This document shows, piece after piece, positions 44,521 to 55,469 of a stretch of 64,000 nt of DNA; the stretch's first letter is position 1, and every line of letters begins with the position of its first letter. This DNA is from Culex pipiens pallens. Lineage: Eukaryota > Arthropoda > Insecta > Diptera > Culicidae. The notes below the pieces were generated by a model. It did no database searches, was not told the DNA's origin, and was given only the letters and a program-made list of their open reading frames with translations. The stretch lies in contig NC_068938.1 in the NCBI RefSeq assembly GCF_016801865.2, forward strand, positions 91,536,221-91,600,220. The letters are read 5' to 3'. Made by a program: the position numbers and the translations under genes.

Positions 44521-45205
44521 TTAAAAAATATTTTAATTCATTCTAAATGGCATTTTTTCCAATCAAATTTACAACTCCAATACTTCTAACTAACGTGAAA
44601 TTTTCCGAGGATTCCGAATATGACAAAATTGAGACCAAAAAATGCCGCTATGGAGGCCTACAGGGCAAAAACTAACGTTGTAAAATGTTTGTTGTAGAAA
44701 AATCGAAAAACTATGAGAAAAACTGCGATTGGCCAAAAAGTTAATACCGTAGGCTTATAGTCCATGAAATTACCTATCTTTTGACCTATGGAAGTATGGG
44801 TGTTGGAGGCTGTTGCAAAAAGATATAAAGGTTTTAAAAAAAATCAATTTTTTACAGTAATTTGCAAAAGTTATGGGAAAAAGTCAAACCGATCCTGGAT
44901 GTCTTTGGCCCATTTTGAAGCGCTTTAAAAGTCCTTTCAAATGCATCTACGAAAGTTGGAATTGATGAAGTTTAACGGAAATGCGAGCAATTTTAAGATT
45001 TTATAGGTTTTTTGGACCTCAAACTTCGAAGCCCGTTTTACCCCACTTCCCTTTGTCGTAGAGGGCTCAAATTTGGCATGAGTTCATCTCATGTACAGTC
45101 AAAGTCAAAACGCTGAAAGTTTCATCCAAATCGGAGCACCTCGATACGACCTCTAGAACAAACCGAGCAGAATTTACAAATTACGGTACTGCCTCTTAAT
45201 AAAGT
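44521..45205 (-). mobile_element. Family A repeat copy (minus orientation)
   Basis: Contains the family phrases inverted (ccctttgtcgtagagggctc, ggcatgagttcatctcatg, cggagcacctcgatacgacc, ctgcctctta) plus gcccgttttaccccacttcc. It runs through 'aacacccatactcc'-type sequence to 'ctaactaacgtgaaattttcc'. Non-coding. Confidence 0.7.
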
Positions 45206-45695
45206 GCGAAAGAAAGCCCCCGCGATTGCCTTTCCAACGATTTATAACGTTTTGATGTTTGGTAATGTATTTCGGGAGATATTTCGCCAAACCATGGAAT
45301 TTATTTTTTAAACCATTGTTCAAAAAAAGTTATTCTTTAAAGTTTGCTAATGCAGATATTTTCATTATTTATTCGAAGGTAATTTTAAAGGTTATTTAGT
45401 GCGTTGAATCGAAAGAGAACATTTTGGTGGGCAAAACCGCATTTTTTTAGGAGCCGCTCATTTTCGTTCGCTCTTTAAAAAGAGCCGCTCTTTTGAACGG
45501 TTCTTTCGCTCTTTTTCAAAATTTGGATGAAATGGGTTTTTTCAAGAATCGTGTGATTTTATAAGTTATTTCACATAGGACTTTTATAAATTAGGCCGTA
45601 CCAAACATTTTTTGAAGTTTATTATGTCCCGCAACTCTGGCCAAAGCAGTAAAAAAAAAACAAGCCATGGTATAAACATTTGAATGAAAAAAGAG

Positions 45696-46276
45696 TGTTT
45701 GGGACTAAGGCAAAGGATATTGGGTCTAATTTAGGTCACATTACCCTACCCTAGGAATTGGTGCGTATTGGTCATGCAGCACTGTTGGCCACTGTGCTCG
45801 TGATCTTTAACCCCTTTGAACCAACACAATCTACTTAACCTAACGAATAATGTGGACGAGATATTACAATTAGGGAGAGTGAGTACTCTCGGGAGATGGA
45901 TTTTGGATGAACCTTCTTAAGGGGTCATCTCCAAATGGAGGCATTATTTAACTGTTTGACCCACTCTAGAGTTAGTTAGGTCCAGGGGACCGGCCTGGAA
46001 GGCCACGGGCTCTGCCCGTACTATTGTATATTTGTACAGCAATAAATGTTAAGTGTTAAATACAGTTCGTTTCAACCTTAACCGCGAGTTTTACTGTACA
46101 CCGGACATTCTACTGAGGAATCCAATACCGGCCGGGTCGGCCGTCGGGCGATGCATGGCGTAATCTGGACCTGAGGCAGGTTCCATCCGGGTCTCTACCC
46201 TGGCGTGTTGGAGGTGGCTGCCGTCTTACAGTCCACGGCATCGAAGACGACCCAGGTTCGAAGCCATCCCCCAACA
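45696..46276 (+). repeat. Left LTR (581 bp)
   Basis: Begins TGTTTGGGACTAAGG and ends …CATCCCCCAACA. It contains ggctctgcccgtac and aataaatgttaagtg (46041), a plausible poly(A) signal. Nearly identical to 51562-52135 apart from an extra ~10 bases (taatttaggt) near 45730. Confidence 0.88.
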
Positions 46277-46683
46277 TTTGGTCCTTCGAGCCGGATGAAG
46301 GAGCCGGGTAGGACGGATGTTGGACCGGGGATGGACCTGCCGGAGAACCTAGGACTTCGGAGTACACGCGGCGTTCGGCGAATGGAAGTCGCCATCGCTG
46401 ATTACGTCATCGCCATCGGGAAGGTGGACAAAAAGCTTTGTGTAATGGATTTGCACTTAGCAACGGTACGTGTTGGCGCCAATCATCGACAACAATAGAG
46501 CAGTCGCTGGGGGCGACTTTGGACGGTTTCTGGACCGAACCGTGACTCACGGGAGAGCCGCGGTGGATTCAACCGGGAAGGAGAGCATCACCAAACCCAA
46601 CGGAGGGCTCGACCGTACGGAGACGACAACTGATCCAGCACAGCCAGTTCTTGTCCAGGTAAGGCTACATGATCATTGTGTAT
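46277..46683 (+). other. LTR element leader / 5' interior
   Basis: GC-rich sequence from the presumed primer-binding region. Short open frames (e.g. 46205-46498) cross the LTR boundary and show no gag-like zinc knuckle. Ends at the foldback element's target duplication. Confidence 0.55.
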
Positions 46684-48415
46684 TAGCCTGTCCCATTTTG
46701 AGGTCATGTAGAGGAATTTCAGGTGCTCACTTCTTAAATGATAGATTATGATGTTAGGAACAATGTTTTCTTAGACAAGAAAAAATAATAAAATACTTTC
46801 TCGCACCCCCTAGTCGATTTACTGAAAAAAGTCACTTTTTTGAACAAATTTTCTAAAATCGCTTGGAATCAATACAAAAACTGTTTCGATCAGGTGTGTA
46901 TTATCTTCAAACGATAGGTTTTTGTCCATAGATTAAGATGCACTATCAATATTGGACCAAAATTTAAGTTTTTGGACTCTCCCAGGCGAATTTGTGTCGA
47001 AAAAATCGCATTTTTTTGAAACTTTTTTCAGAAATGTTCATTTAATTTAGGGTAGCCTATTTTTCCCAGTGAAACCAATACATGCAGCTTGTAGGAAATT
47101 TCATGGCATACATTTTTCCCTCTGAGAAAATGCAATTTCGACACTCCAGAGCCGAGATATTTGAGTTTTAGTGATGAAAAAAGTGCCAATTTTCAAAATT
47201 TCTCAGAATTCAGAAGCAAGGCCTACTAATTACACGATGTAGCAAGCATGTGTCTCAAAGGTCAGAGTATGCTTTTTTATAGTAATTTTGGCCGCTGAAT
47301 CCGAATCTGAAATCAAATTTCGTGTAAACAGTGATGTTTTGGAGCTACACCCTTTTATAATGTTATTTGCGTGTTTCAGAGGCAGTTTTTGTAAATATTG
47401 ATCGGTTTGTTCTAGAGGTCGTTTCGAGGTGCTCCGATTTGGATGAAACTTTCAGCGTTTGTTTGTCTATACATGAGATGAACTCATGCCAAATATGAGC
47501 CCTCTACGACAAAGGAAAGTGGGGTAAAACGGGCATTGAAGTTTGAATTTTCCGAGGATTTTTTATGTTTTTTACCCCATTTCCCTTTGTCGTAGAGGGC
47601 TCATATTTGGCATGAGTTCATCTCATGTAAAGACAAACAAACGCTGAAAGTTTCATCCAATTCGGAGCACCTCGATACGACCTCTAGAGCAAACCGAGCA
47701 ATATTTACAAAAACTGCCTCTTAAACACGCAAATAACATTCCAAAAGGGTCTAGCTCCAAAACATCACTGTTTACGCGAAATTTGATTTCAGATTCGGAT
47801 TCAGAGGCCAAAATTACTATAAAAACGCATACCCTGACCTTTGAGACATATGCTTGCTACATCGTGTAATTAGTAGGGCTTGCTTCTGAGTTCTGAGAAA
47901 TTTTGAAAATTGGCACTTTTTTCATCACTAAAACTTAAATATCTCGGCTCTGGAGTGTCGAAATTGCATTTTCTCAGAGGGAAAAATGTATGCCATGAAA
48001 TTTCCTACAAGCTGCATGTATTGGTTTCACTGGGAAAAATAGGCTACCCTAAATTAAATGAACATTTCTGAAAAAAGTTCCGAAAAAATGCGATTTTTTC
48101 GACACAAATCCGCCTGGGAAAGTCCAAAAACTTAAATTTTGGTCCAATATTGATAGTGCATCTTAATCTATGGACAAAAACCTATCGTTTGAAGATAATA
48201 CACACCTGATCGAAACAGTTTTTGTATTGATTCCAAGCGATTTTAGAAAATTTGTTCAAAAAAGTGACTTTTTTCAGTAAATCGACTAGGGGGTGCGAGA
48301 AAGTATTTTATTATTTTTTCTTGTCTAAGAAAACATTGTTCCTAACATCATAATCTATCATTTAAGAAGTGAGCACCTGAAATTCCTCGACATGACCTCA
48401 AAATGGGACAGGCTA
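46684..48415. mobile_element. Foldback element (TAGCCTGTCCCATT ends) with perfect 8-bp TSD
   Basis: A 1732-bp palindrome with termini TAGCCTGTCCCATTTTGAGG and its inverse, flanked by TTGTGTAT at 46676-46683 and 48416-48423. The arms (e.g. ccctagtcgatttactg near 46810 and cagtaaatcgactaggg near 48276) are near-identical. The centre (47379-47735) is a palindromic family A derivative. The 8-bp duplication suggests hAT-type mobilisation. Inserted into the LTR element interior. Confidence 0.9.
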
Positions 48416-48423
48416 TTGTGTAT

Positions 48424-50690
48424 GTCTGGTCGAAGCATCGGTCATCATGATTCTAACACCAACTCTCACTTCAACTCCAAACCACATCGAGCGCAACCGT
48501 ACCAGGAACGGATGATCGCCTAGGAGGTATCATCCCGAGGACGCTCCCAATGCGTTCACCCACCATTTTGGAAACGGACACCCACCAACCCCATGTGCAC
48601 GGAGCACACAATGAAACATTCAGTTCAGGCTACCACGGACTGAATCGTCACCAAAGGATGGCCATCGGTGCCCAATGCTCATCGTGCAGATCAACCAGCC
48701 GCGGTGAATCGGCACGTCACCGGAAAGCTGACACCAGCTCAGCGACACACGCACGGATCGGACATCGCAAAATTGGGTGCTTTGTCTGACGTCATCGTCT
48801 CTCTGACCAGGTGGACGGTCAGACCTGGAGGAATATCGGCCCATTGATGATCGCTGGTACGCGATCGTTAATCACCATCGAGCGGCGAGAGGATCAACCC
48901 GCTCTGTTTACTTCATCGATCACGTCCATATGATCACTCGGGTTTTGTGACAGCTTGCCATGTGACCACTCGGATTTGGCCGAGCTCCTCTGCTCGGAAC
49001 CCACACATGCAGCGAAGGACGTCACAACTAAAACGGATCAAGAAAATTGCAGTTTGGTGCAACTACAGCAGAACAATAGGTGGATGGAATGCAACGGTGC
49101 CACTCCTGGCATCGATCACTCAACACGGGATCGGTCGAACCACGTGGCTGGTCGGGACTGGTCTGGGAAACGTCACAATTCGGACCACGTGACTCATCGG
49201 CTTCGGCTCGGGACTGGCTCGAGTAACAGCAACACATCCCAAGAGGTAGCTGATCAACAGGCTTTGTAAGGTAAGCAATACACTGTGTATATGTCCGCCG
49301 AAGCGGGACGACAGATCTACACACCCTTACATGCCTTTTTATCCTCTTCTGGATGCTGCTGACCTATCAACATCCTCAATGACTACGGTCTGTTTGAGGT
49401 CACTGGGACTTTTGAGGACCTCAATCGTGCTCTGGTGTCAATGGGATGCCAGCGAAGACACTGTGGTGACGTCATCGGGACGTTACTGGAGAACAACAAA
49501 GCATCAGCCTTCACCCACACATGGATGACGTCATGGGATATCATCAGCTGATTGGAAGGATTCGGTATCGGTTTCGGCGAACGGTCGCCTCGAGACAACC
49601 ACACGGCAACCACTACAACCATCCATGCCGTAATTGGGACGTCATCTACCAACACCACCAAAGCGGAACGTGCACGGTACGCACGCGACCACGTGGGCAA
49701 TCTTTGAATTGGGCCAGATCAGCTGGTCAATACTTCAGCAACCACCGCCAAGGGCTCGGCAATCGTCTTCGCATGTCGGTGCACAACCGAGAGATCTATC
49801 CACGGATCATGAGCTCCGGTTATGACCACGCAAGGCTGCTGATCAATTAGGATGCACGGACGCAGTTGCAGTCGGTGAACTGCACTCCAAGGACACGACC
49901 ACGTACATGAAGAGGCAGCACACCACCAGGTTCTCGAAGGTAAAAATAATTACACGTATATGTCCGCCGAGGCAGGACATCGGACACTGCACCTCCTCAT
50001 GAACCTTTATCCTCTTCTATGACGTCGGCTTGTTCATTCACACATCGTTCGGTGAGGATCACTGAACGCACCCAGCTTGGACGGTACACCTACGCAACGC
50101 CGACAGGACGCTTTGGTCATGGCGGTCTAGGACAGACTGCGGTTTCTACAGAGCAAGGGCTCTGGTTTCAACAACTCTGGTTCGGCCTGACAAGCGGTAT
50201 CAATCTGGATCGGCGGAGTATGGGCTCCCATTCCCAAGGGCAGCTAAAGGATCGCTGCAACAGCCCAAGCCAAGTGACAACGAATACATCCACGGCGTCA
50301 ACCGACGTCGACTTCCACACCTTCCGGTGACGTCAGAGGGCGTCAAGGTAAACTCGATTTTGCGGGCTGAATGAACCACCACACCGGAACTCTGGCATCA
50401 ATGGGATCGGGATGCCTACCACGGAGGTTCAGCGAGAGCTGACCAACACCAAACAAGGACGTGCCGGGCATGCACGTGACGTCGCTGGAGACGTCGGCAA
50501 AGGCAGCTCAACCGTGACGTAGGATGTCGCAAGCTGCAAGAAAGGACTCCAAGGCGGCGATCAACCGTGTCGCTCATCTACTAACCTAACTACTGGTGTG
50601 ACGTCACTGGGGCGTTGCAATTTCGCTGGAAAATCGGCATTTTGGGAATGCACTCAACCAACCAATCAACCCACATCAACGCGTGACGTG
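48424..50690 (+). other. LTR element interior: GC-rich, modular, TGACGTCA-rich
   Basis: No coding domain. Two modules start 'gtatatgtccgccga(a/g)gc(g/a)ggac' (49287 and 49959, 672 bp apart), each followed by 'cctttttatcctcttct'-like text. Exact TGACGTCA palindromes occur at 48787, 49467, 49526, 50328 and 50599, with near-matches (TGACGTCG) near 50021 and 50474. Open frames on both strands are short and featureless. Confidence 0.6.
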
Positions 50691-51150
50691 ACAGTTGGTA
50701 CACTGTCAACCATTCATCGGTTTTCGGACTTCAGGTGTCAAGGAAGCACACCTCGAAGTAAGCCATCCGGAGCAAGGGCTCCAATGGGGGACCACAGTTG
50801 GAACACTGTTGGTCATTAATCAACCACTCCAACCCTCAAGTGTCGTGGACGCACACTTCGAGACCACATCCGGAGCGAGGGCTCCACTCGGGAAATTCAG
50901 TTGGCACACTGTTTTCCAATCCCACCCACGCCTTCAAAGTGTCAAGGACGCACACTTTGGAGCGACGGCAATCGGAACAGGGTTCCATGCCAGGTGACAG
51001 TTGGCACACTGTCAATGATCGCACACTACCCAAGGGTCACGGACGCACCCTACAGAGCGATCACCATCCGGAGCAGGGCTCCATCCAAAGGAAGATAGTT
51101 GGAACACTGTCTTCAAACCCGGAGGCGGCGGTTGGAACACCGTCGTGGAC
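50691..51150 (+). repeat. Minisatellite of ~100 bp units in the LTR element
   Basis: The marker cagttgg(t/a/c)acactgt occurs at about 50692, 50794, 50898, 50998 and 51096 (steps of 98-104). Each unit also carries 'ggacgcacactt' and 'atccggagcnagggctcc'. Frames run open across units, but in several registers, as in tandem DNA rather than protein. Confidence 0.8.
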
Positions 51151-51561
51151 TCAAGGTGAACTTCACACGATCTTCAAGGGCCAAGGACGCGCACTTGTCG
51201 AAACCATCGATGGGACCAACCATCGTGGGCAGAGGCTGTAACCAACCCAGGGTTGGCGGTTGGAACACCGTCAGCAGGTCTACGGAGTATCAGGGGAGCA
51301 TATTTCGCAGAATAACCGTGAAGAGGAAGACTTACACACAACAACTGTTTGTTGGTAGTACACACCGTACACACACATACACACTTAGGAATTGTAACAC
51401 ACAAGCAACAACACAGGGCAGTTCGGATACTGCGGTAGGAACAAACAATCAAGGGTAGATCACTTAAGCTCGGACAGCTAAGTCGATCGGGAACATTCCA
51501 ACATTTTCATGTAAACACTAATCGATTCTTCAGAAATGGGACATTTCAGGGTCGGGGAGAA

Positions 51562-52135
51562 TGTTTGGGACTAAGGCAAAGGATATTGGGTCCACATTAC
51601 CCTACCCTAGGAATTGGTGCGTATTGGTCACTGCAGCACTGTTGGCCACTGTGCTCGTGATCTTTAACCCTTTAAACCAATACAATCTACTTAACCTAAC
51701 GAATAATGGGGACGAGATATTACAATTAGGGAGAGTGAGTACTCTCGGGAGATGGATTTGGGATGAACCCTTTTAAAGGGGTCATCTCCAAATGGAGGCA
51801 TTATTTTACTATTTGACCCACTCTAGATTTAGTTAGGTCCAGGGGACCGGCCTGGAAGGCCACGGGCTCTGCCCGTATACTATTGTATATTTGTACAGCA
51901 ATAAATGTTAAGTGTTAAATACAGTTCGTTTCAACCTTAACCGCGAGTTTTACTGTACACCGGACATTCTACTGCGGAATCCAATACCGGCCGGGTCGGC
52001 CGTCGGGCGATGCATGGCGTAATCTGGACCTGAGGCAGGTTCCATCCGGGTCTCTACCCTGGCGTGTTGGAGGTGGCTGCCGTCTTACAGTCCACGGCAT
52101 CGAAGACGACCCAGGTTCGAAGCCATCCCCCAACC
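51562..52135 (+). repeat. Right LTR (about 574 bp)
   Basis: Begins TGTTTGGGACTAAGG and ends …CATCCCCCAAC(CA). A direct copy of 45696-46276. Confidence 0.88.
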
Positions 52136-52245
52136 ATGCATTTTACACATCCCCAGTTGCATTGTTTTGCCCCCTGATTTTTTGGACCGATTTTGAAGGG
52201 GAGGGGTGACATCAACTTTGAAAAATGTTTGTAACGGCCATATTT

Positions 52246-53290
52246 GATGAATAAAATAAATAAATCCAAAAACGAGAAGATGCCCTAGAAAACCTTGGTG
52301 GTCTCTTTGTCAAGATTTCTACTTAAAACCAAACATTCGAGTAATTGAATGGCATCCATACTGAAATCTAGGATGCTGGAAAAATTGCTATTGATTTTAA
52401 GATTGCGTTTATTTCTGAAAGACTAATGCTGATATTTTATTTGGAGAAAATATTATGTGAACTCTTCTCTACATTCTGATTTAAAAGATCTATAAGGTCT
52501 ATAAACGCTAACGTTTAATCGGACAAAATGATTATTTTTTTCCGAAATTTCTCGAATATTCAGTAGATTTTTAGTAATATTTGACAGTTGTACAATGAAG
52601 AGTTTACTCCATTTTATTTAGAATTTCATTAACTTTTGGGATTAATTTTTATAAGCATTGAAATTTTTGAAATTGCATTTTTAATTCTCAAAAACAAATT
52701 TAATACTACATTTTTTTTTGGAAATTCAATAACTTATATTTATAACAAAAATCATTCCATCTTGAGCCGGTTCTTTCAATAGACCGGAGTTTGAAAAAGA
52801 ACCGCGGATCTTTTTTTGTGAGCCATGGCTCGTTCGCTCTTTTCAGTGAACCGGCTCTTTGAGCGGTTCGCTCTTTTTTTGCCCACCTCTACCGTAAAGA
52901 TTTGAACACATGTATATCTAGTGGGACGGTTTCAGCGAAAATTGCTCAAACGCAATAAAAAATGATTTGCAAAATAACAGAGAACCATTCAACATAAATG
53001 TACGATATTTGGGATAAGTTTAGTGTTGCAACAATCTATGCAAAGTTTGTATTGGTTTCACATGCTTGATTTGAGTGATGAAAATTGAGTGCTTTTAAGT
53101 GCATTATTTTATAATATTTTGGATACATTATGAGTGCAGTGCTCCAAAGCACGCACGTGAATGGTTTTCCTGATGTTTCCAATTTCATAAATTTTTATTT
53201 TTGTTTATGCTTAGTGTTTTTTTACATGTAAACAGGAAGTCAGTGTTGAAGAAATATCATTAAATGATTTATTAAAAATACCTCAACAGG
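52246..53290. other. AT-rich DNA (includes the right arm of the hAT-like layer)
   Basis: 52246-52760 and 52893-53290 are AT-rich with no gene signal. 52765-52892 is the gagcggttcgctc-type terminus described with the element at 45430-52892. Confidence 0.45.
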
Positions 53291-53700
53291 CACAGATTCA
53301 TAACAACCGCACCAGGAAGTGACTCCGCGCGCACAAGAAACCTCATTGTTTCTCGAATGCACATTTAACGCATCGGCTGAATCAGGCTCGGAATGGCCCT
53401 TGCGCCAGAGTCAGCGTTGCAGGCCTAACAGCCAACACACAAGGCTGTGCGTGGCCTGGCGTGGCGAATGAATTGGATAGCAATTTGCGACCGATCGATC
53501 GATTGTGAGGTGCCACCACCACAACCATCAAAAACAGCCTCAGAAACCTGTTTCCTGGCGCACAGGCTACGCTGAGCTTGGGACCTCTGAAGCTGGAAAA
53601 AAGTGAATTTCGATGAAATCAAAATCTCAAGCCGGCTGTTGTTGTTGTTGCGTTGGGTGGCTGAAAGTGTAAGTGTTGATTTTGGTAAAGTGGGTCTTCG
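53291..53700. promoter_or_regulatory. Non-repetitive GC-rich island, candidate regulatory element
   Basis: About 400 bp of complex sequence in AT-rich, repeat-laden surroundings. It includes ccgatcgatcgattg near 53491, gcgtggcctggcgtggcg and a (TTG)n run, without a coding frame or repeat copies in the window. It could be a conserved enhancer or a non-coding exon, which is inference from composition only. Confidence 0.3.
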
Positions 53701-54148
53701 TGCAAAAAAGAGGGAGAAGAAAAAGCAAATTTGTAGAAAGTATGGTCAGTGCATTTAGGTAGTTGCCAAATCTGTTGTTGATTTTTTGCTATCGGTTAAG
53801 ATGATTATGAAAGCCTAACAATCAAGTTTTGGCTAGACTTGCTTTGGAATAAAAAAAAACATGAAAATATCTAGTCTATTATATATAACATACAAACAAA
53901 TGTGGTGTGCTCAATTAAACTGGTATCCCGCAGCTGAAATAGGTCACATCAGCCATGATATCAGCTGTGATATGAATAATTAATTTACTTTGCTCATTAT
54001 GACAAAGTTTTAACTTCACTATGAAACTCACGCAACTCACTCATTTATCATCCTAATCGATGATCATATCGGATGAGATGTTTTGTCAACTGGTTTGGCG
54101 TGAATAGATTGTTATGGTTCTACAAATATGTTCAGGACACATTCTGGC
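53701..54148. other. AT-rich DNA, nothing recognised
   Basis: AT-rich non-coding sequence. Confidence 0.4.
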
Positions 54149-54858
54149 GTGACGTTACAACGGTTTAACGTTTCTTTTTTTAAGATATGTAACACCTCAA
54201 CATTTTTTTAGATTCTGAAAGTAAATTTGCCATAAGAATCAACATTGGGCTAAGGATTTAACGACTCGGTTGCTGTTCTACGAGCGAATATGTTGCGTGA
54301 CGTTACAACGTGGGAATATTTTGTTCCTTCAATATTTTTTTTAGAAAAAGCTGTGATTCTGCTCTGGTAATCAACACAAACTAGACTTTTTTATGCTTTT
54401 AAAGCAAAATTTATTTCGCTTCGCTTCGCTAGGAGTCGGTGATTTTAGCGGATTGCAGACTGGATTTCGCCATGTGTTGCCTAGGATTGATAATTGGGAA
54501 TAGAACCAATTCCACCTGAACCAGTTTCTCACCACCATGACAGCCGTCCATTGCCGACCGCTCCCATCTCCACCGCGCACCAGGGACAAGGAAAAGGATT
54601 CGGAAGACGGGCAGTGTTGATGTTCCACTTTTTTTATGGGACAAGAGAAAATCTCCACGGTGTCCCCAAGTAAGTTTCGCTTGGAGTTTGACGGTTTTGG
54701 GAAGGTATAAGGTGTTTTTTAACGTAAAATTTACTGCTGCAAAAGCTAAGTTTTTATTGCAGCCGCTGTACATTTGGTGACGTTACAACGCAGACTTTTA
54801 AAAAAAGGGTGTTCTGCTCACGTTGCGCAATGTAAGTTACAACGCGTTGTAACGTCAC
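54149..54858. repeat. Cluster of the 14-mer GTGACGTTACAACG
   Basis: Exact copies start at 54149, 54297 and 54777, with one inverted copy at 54845-54858. The last overlaps an 18-bp perfect palindrome GTTACAACGCGTTGTAAC (54836-54853). Interspersed with AT-rich DNA and the dispersed repeat at 54371-54800. Confidence 0.8.
54371..54800 (-). repeat. Dispersed repeat with a partner at 63640-63970
   Basis: Read on the minus strand, this shares 'ggtggagatgg', 'cggcaatgg', 'ggttctattcccaattatca', 'gaaatccagt(c/a)tgcaat' and 'caatccgct(a/g)aaatc' with 63640-63970 on the plus strand. Open frames exist but are not conserved in register. Possibly decayed exon DNA of one gene carried by a repeat. Confidence 0.5.
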
Positions 54859-55469
54859 AGAAATTCTTAATGCTGTATCTTTGCAAAATATTGACCAACT
54901 TCGATCTATCCAGTTGCATTTGAACATCTTTTTCGCAATTAAATATTCCCACTGGTATATTAGCCCGGATAATGTGTCTCAGAATGTTTGATTGATTCAA
55001 GGTAGAATGTAAATGTGTACGTTTTTTCTCCATGTTTTAAGATCTAAGTAGGAGTGTGGAGTACTTTGAACACCCCAAGAGAATTGCTCTGGCAAAAGGC
55101 TACAAAGGCATTTTAAAGGAATTTATTTCGATAAATTTTGATGATAATTTCATTTTTATCGCGAAAATTGAAAGGTTACCCCAAACTGTAACTATCTAGA
55201 CTGCACAAACAGAAATCAGTTTGTAAAACCGGAACATGCACGGTTTGTACGCTTTTCTTCCTGGTGTACAACTTTGTGATCGCTTTGTGAACTGATTTTT
55301 GTCCTTGTATTCTGTATAAGTTTTGCACCAGTTGATGATTACTCCCTCGAGTGAAATAAGTAACTTTTGGTTAAAAATATATGTAACGATGTTTTATTTA
55401 TCAAAAGAAAACAAATATTTCAATAAAATTTTTCAATATTTCAATTCTAAAAGTTTACCAAACTAACAT
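54859..55469. other. AT-rich DNA, nothing recognised
   Basis: No supported feature. Confidence 0.4.

Larger units (their letters stand above)
45696..52135 (+). mobile_element. BEL/Pao-like LTR retrotransposon without gag-pol
   Basis: Two direct LTRs (45696-46276 and about 51562-52135) differ by a ~10-bp indel and a few substitutions. After the left LTR comes tttggtccttcgagccgga, the leader style I associate with BEL/Pao elements; before the right LTR is a purine-rich gggtcggggagaa. The interior (about 5.3 kb, of which 1.7 kb is a nested foldback element) has no reverse transcriptase, integrase, protease or gag motif in any frame. It is a large non-autonomous derivative. Instead it holds tandem modules and repeated TGACGTCA sites. 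Confidence 0.8.
45585..52245. mobile_element. Family D repeat split by the LTR element
   Basis: 45585-45695 (taggccgtaccaaacattttttg…aagccatggtataaacatttgaatgaaaaaa) and 52136-52245 (atgcattttacac…cccctgattttttggaccg…gtaacggcc) together rebuild the family D order seen at 7222-7672. The LTR retrotransposon sits between them. Confidence 0.7.
45430..52892. mobile_element. Diverged hAT-like element (GGTGGGCAAAA ends), outermost nesting layer
   Basis: 45430-45540 carries ttggtgggcaaaaccgc then 'gagccgctc…gttcgctctttaaaaagagccgctc'. 52765-52892 carries the inverse order, 'gagccggttctttc…ggctcgttcgctctttt…gagcggttcgctc' then ttttgcccacctct. Such gagcggttcgctc-type subterminal arrays with TGGGC ends fit a hAT-type element. 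All sequence in between is later insertions plus AT-rich core. The target duplication is not resolved. Confidence 0.55.

Noticed and set aside
46205..51458. Gag-pol or other coding genes in the LTR element interior
   Set aside because: Frames are short, overlap on both strands, and show no zinc knuckle, protease, reverse transcriptase or integrase motif.
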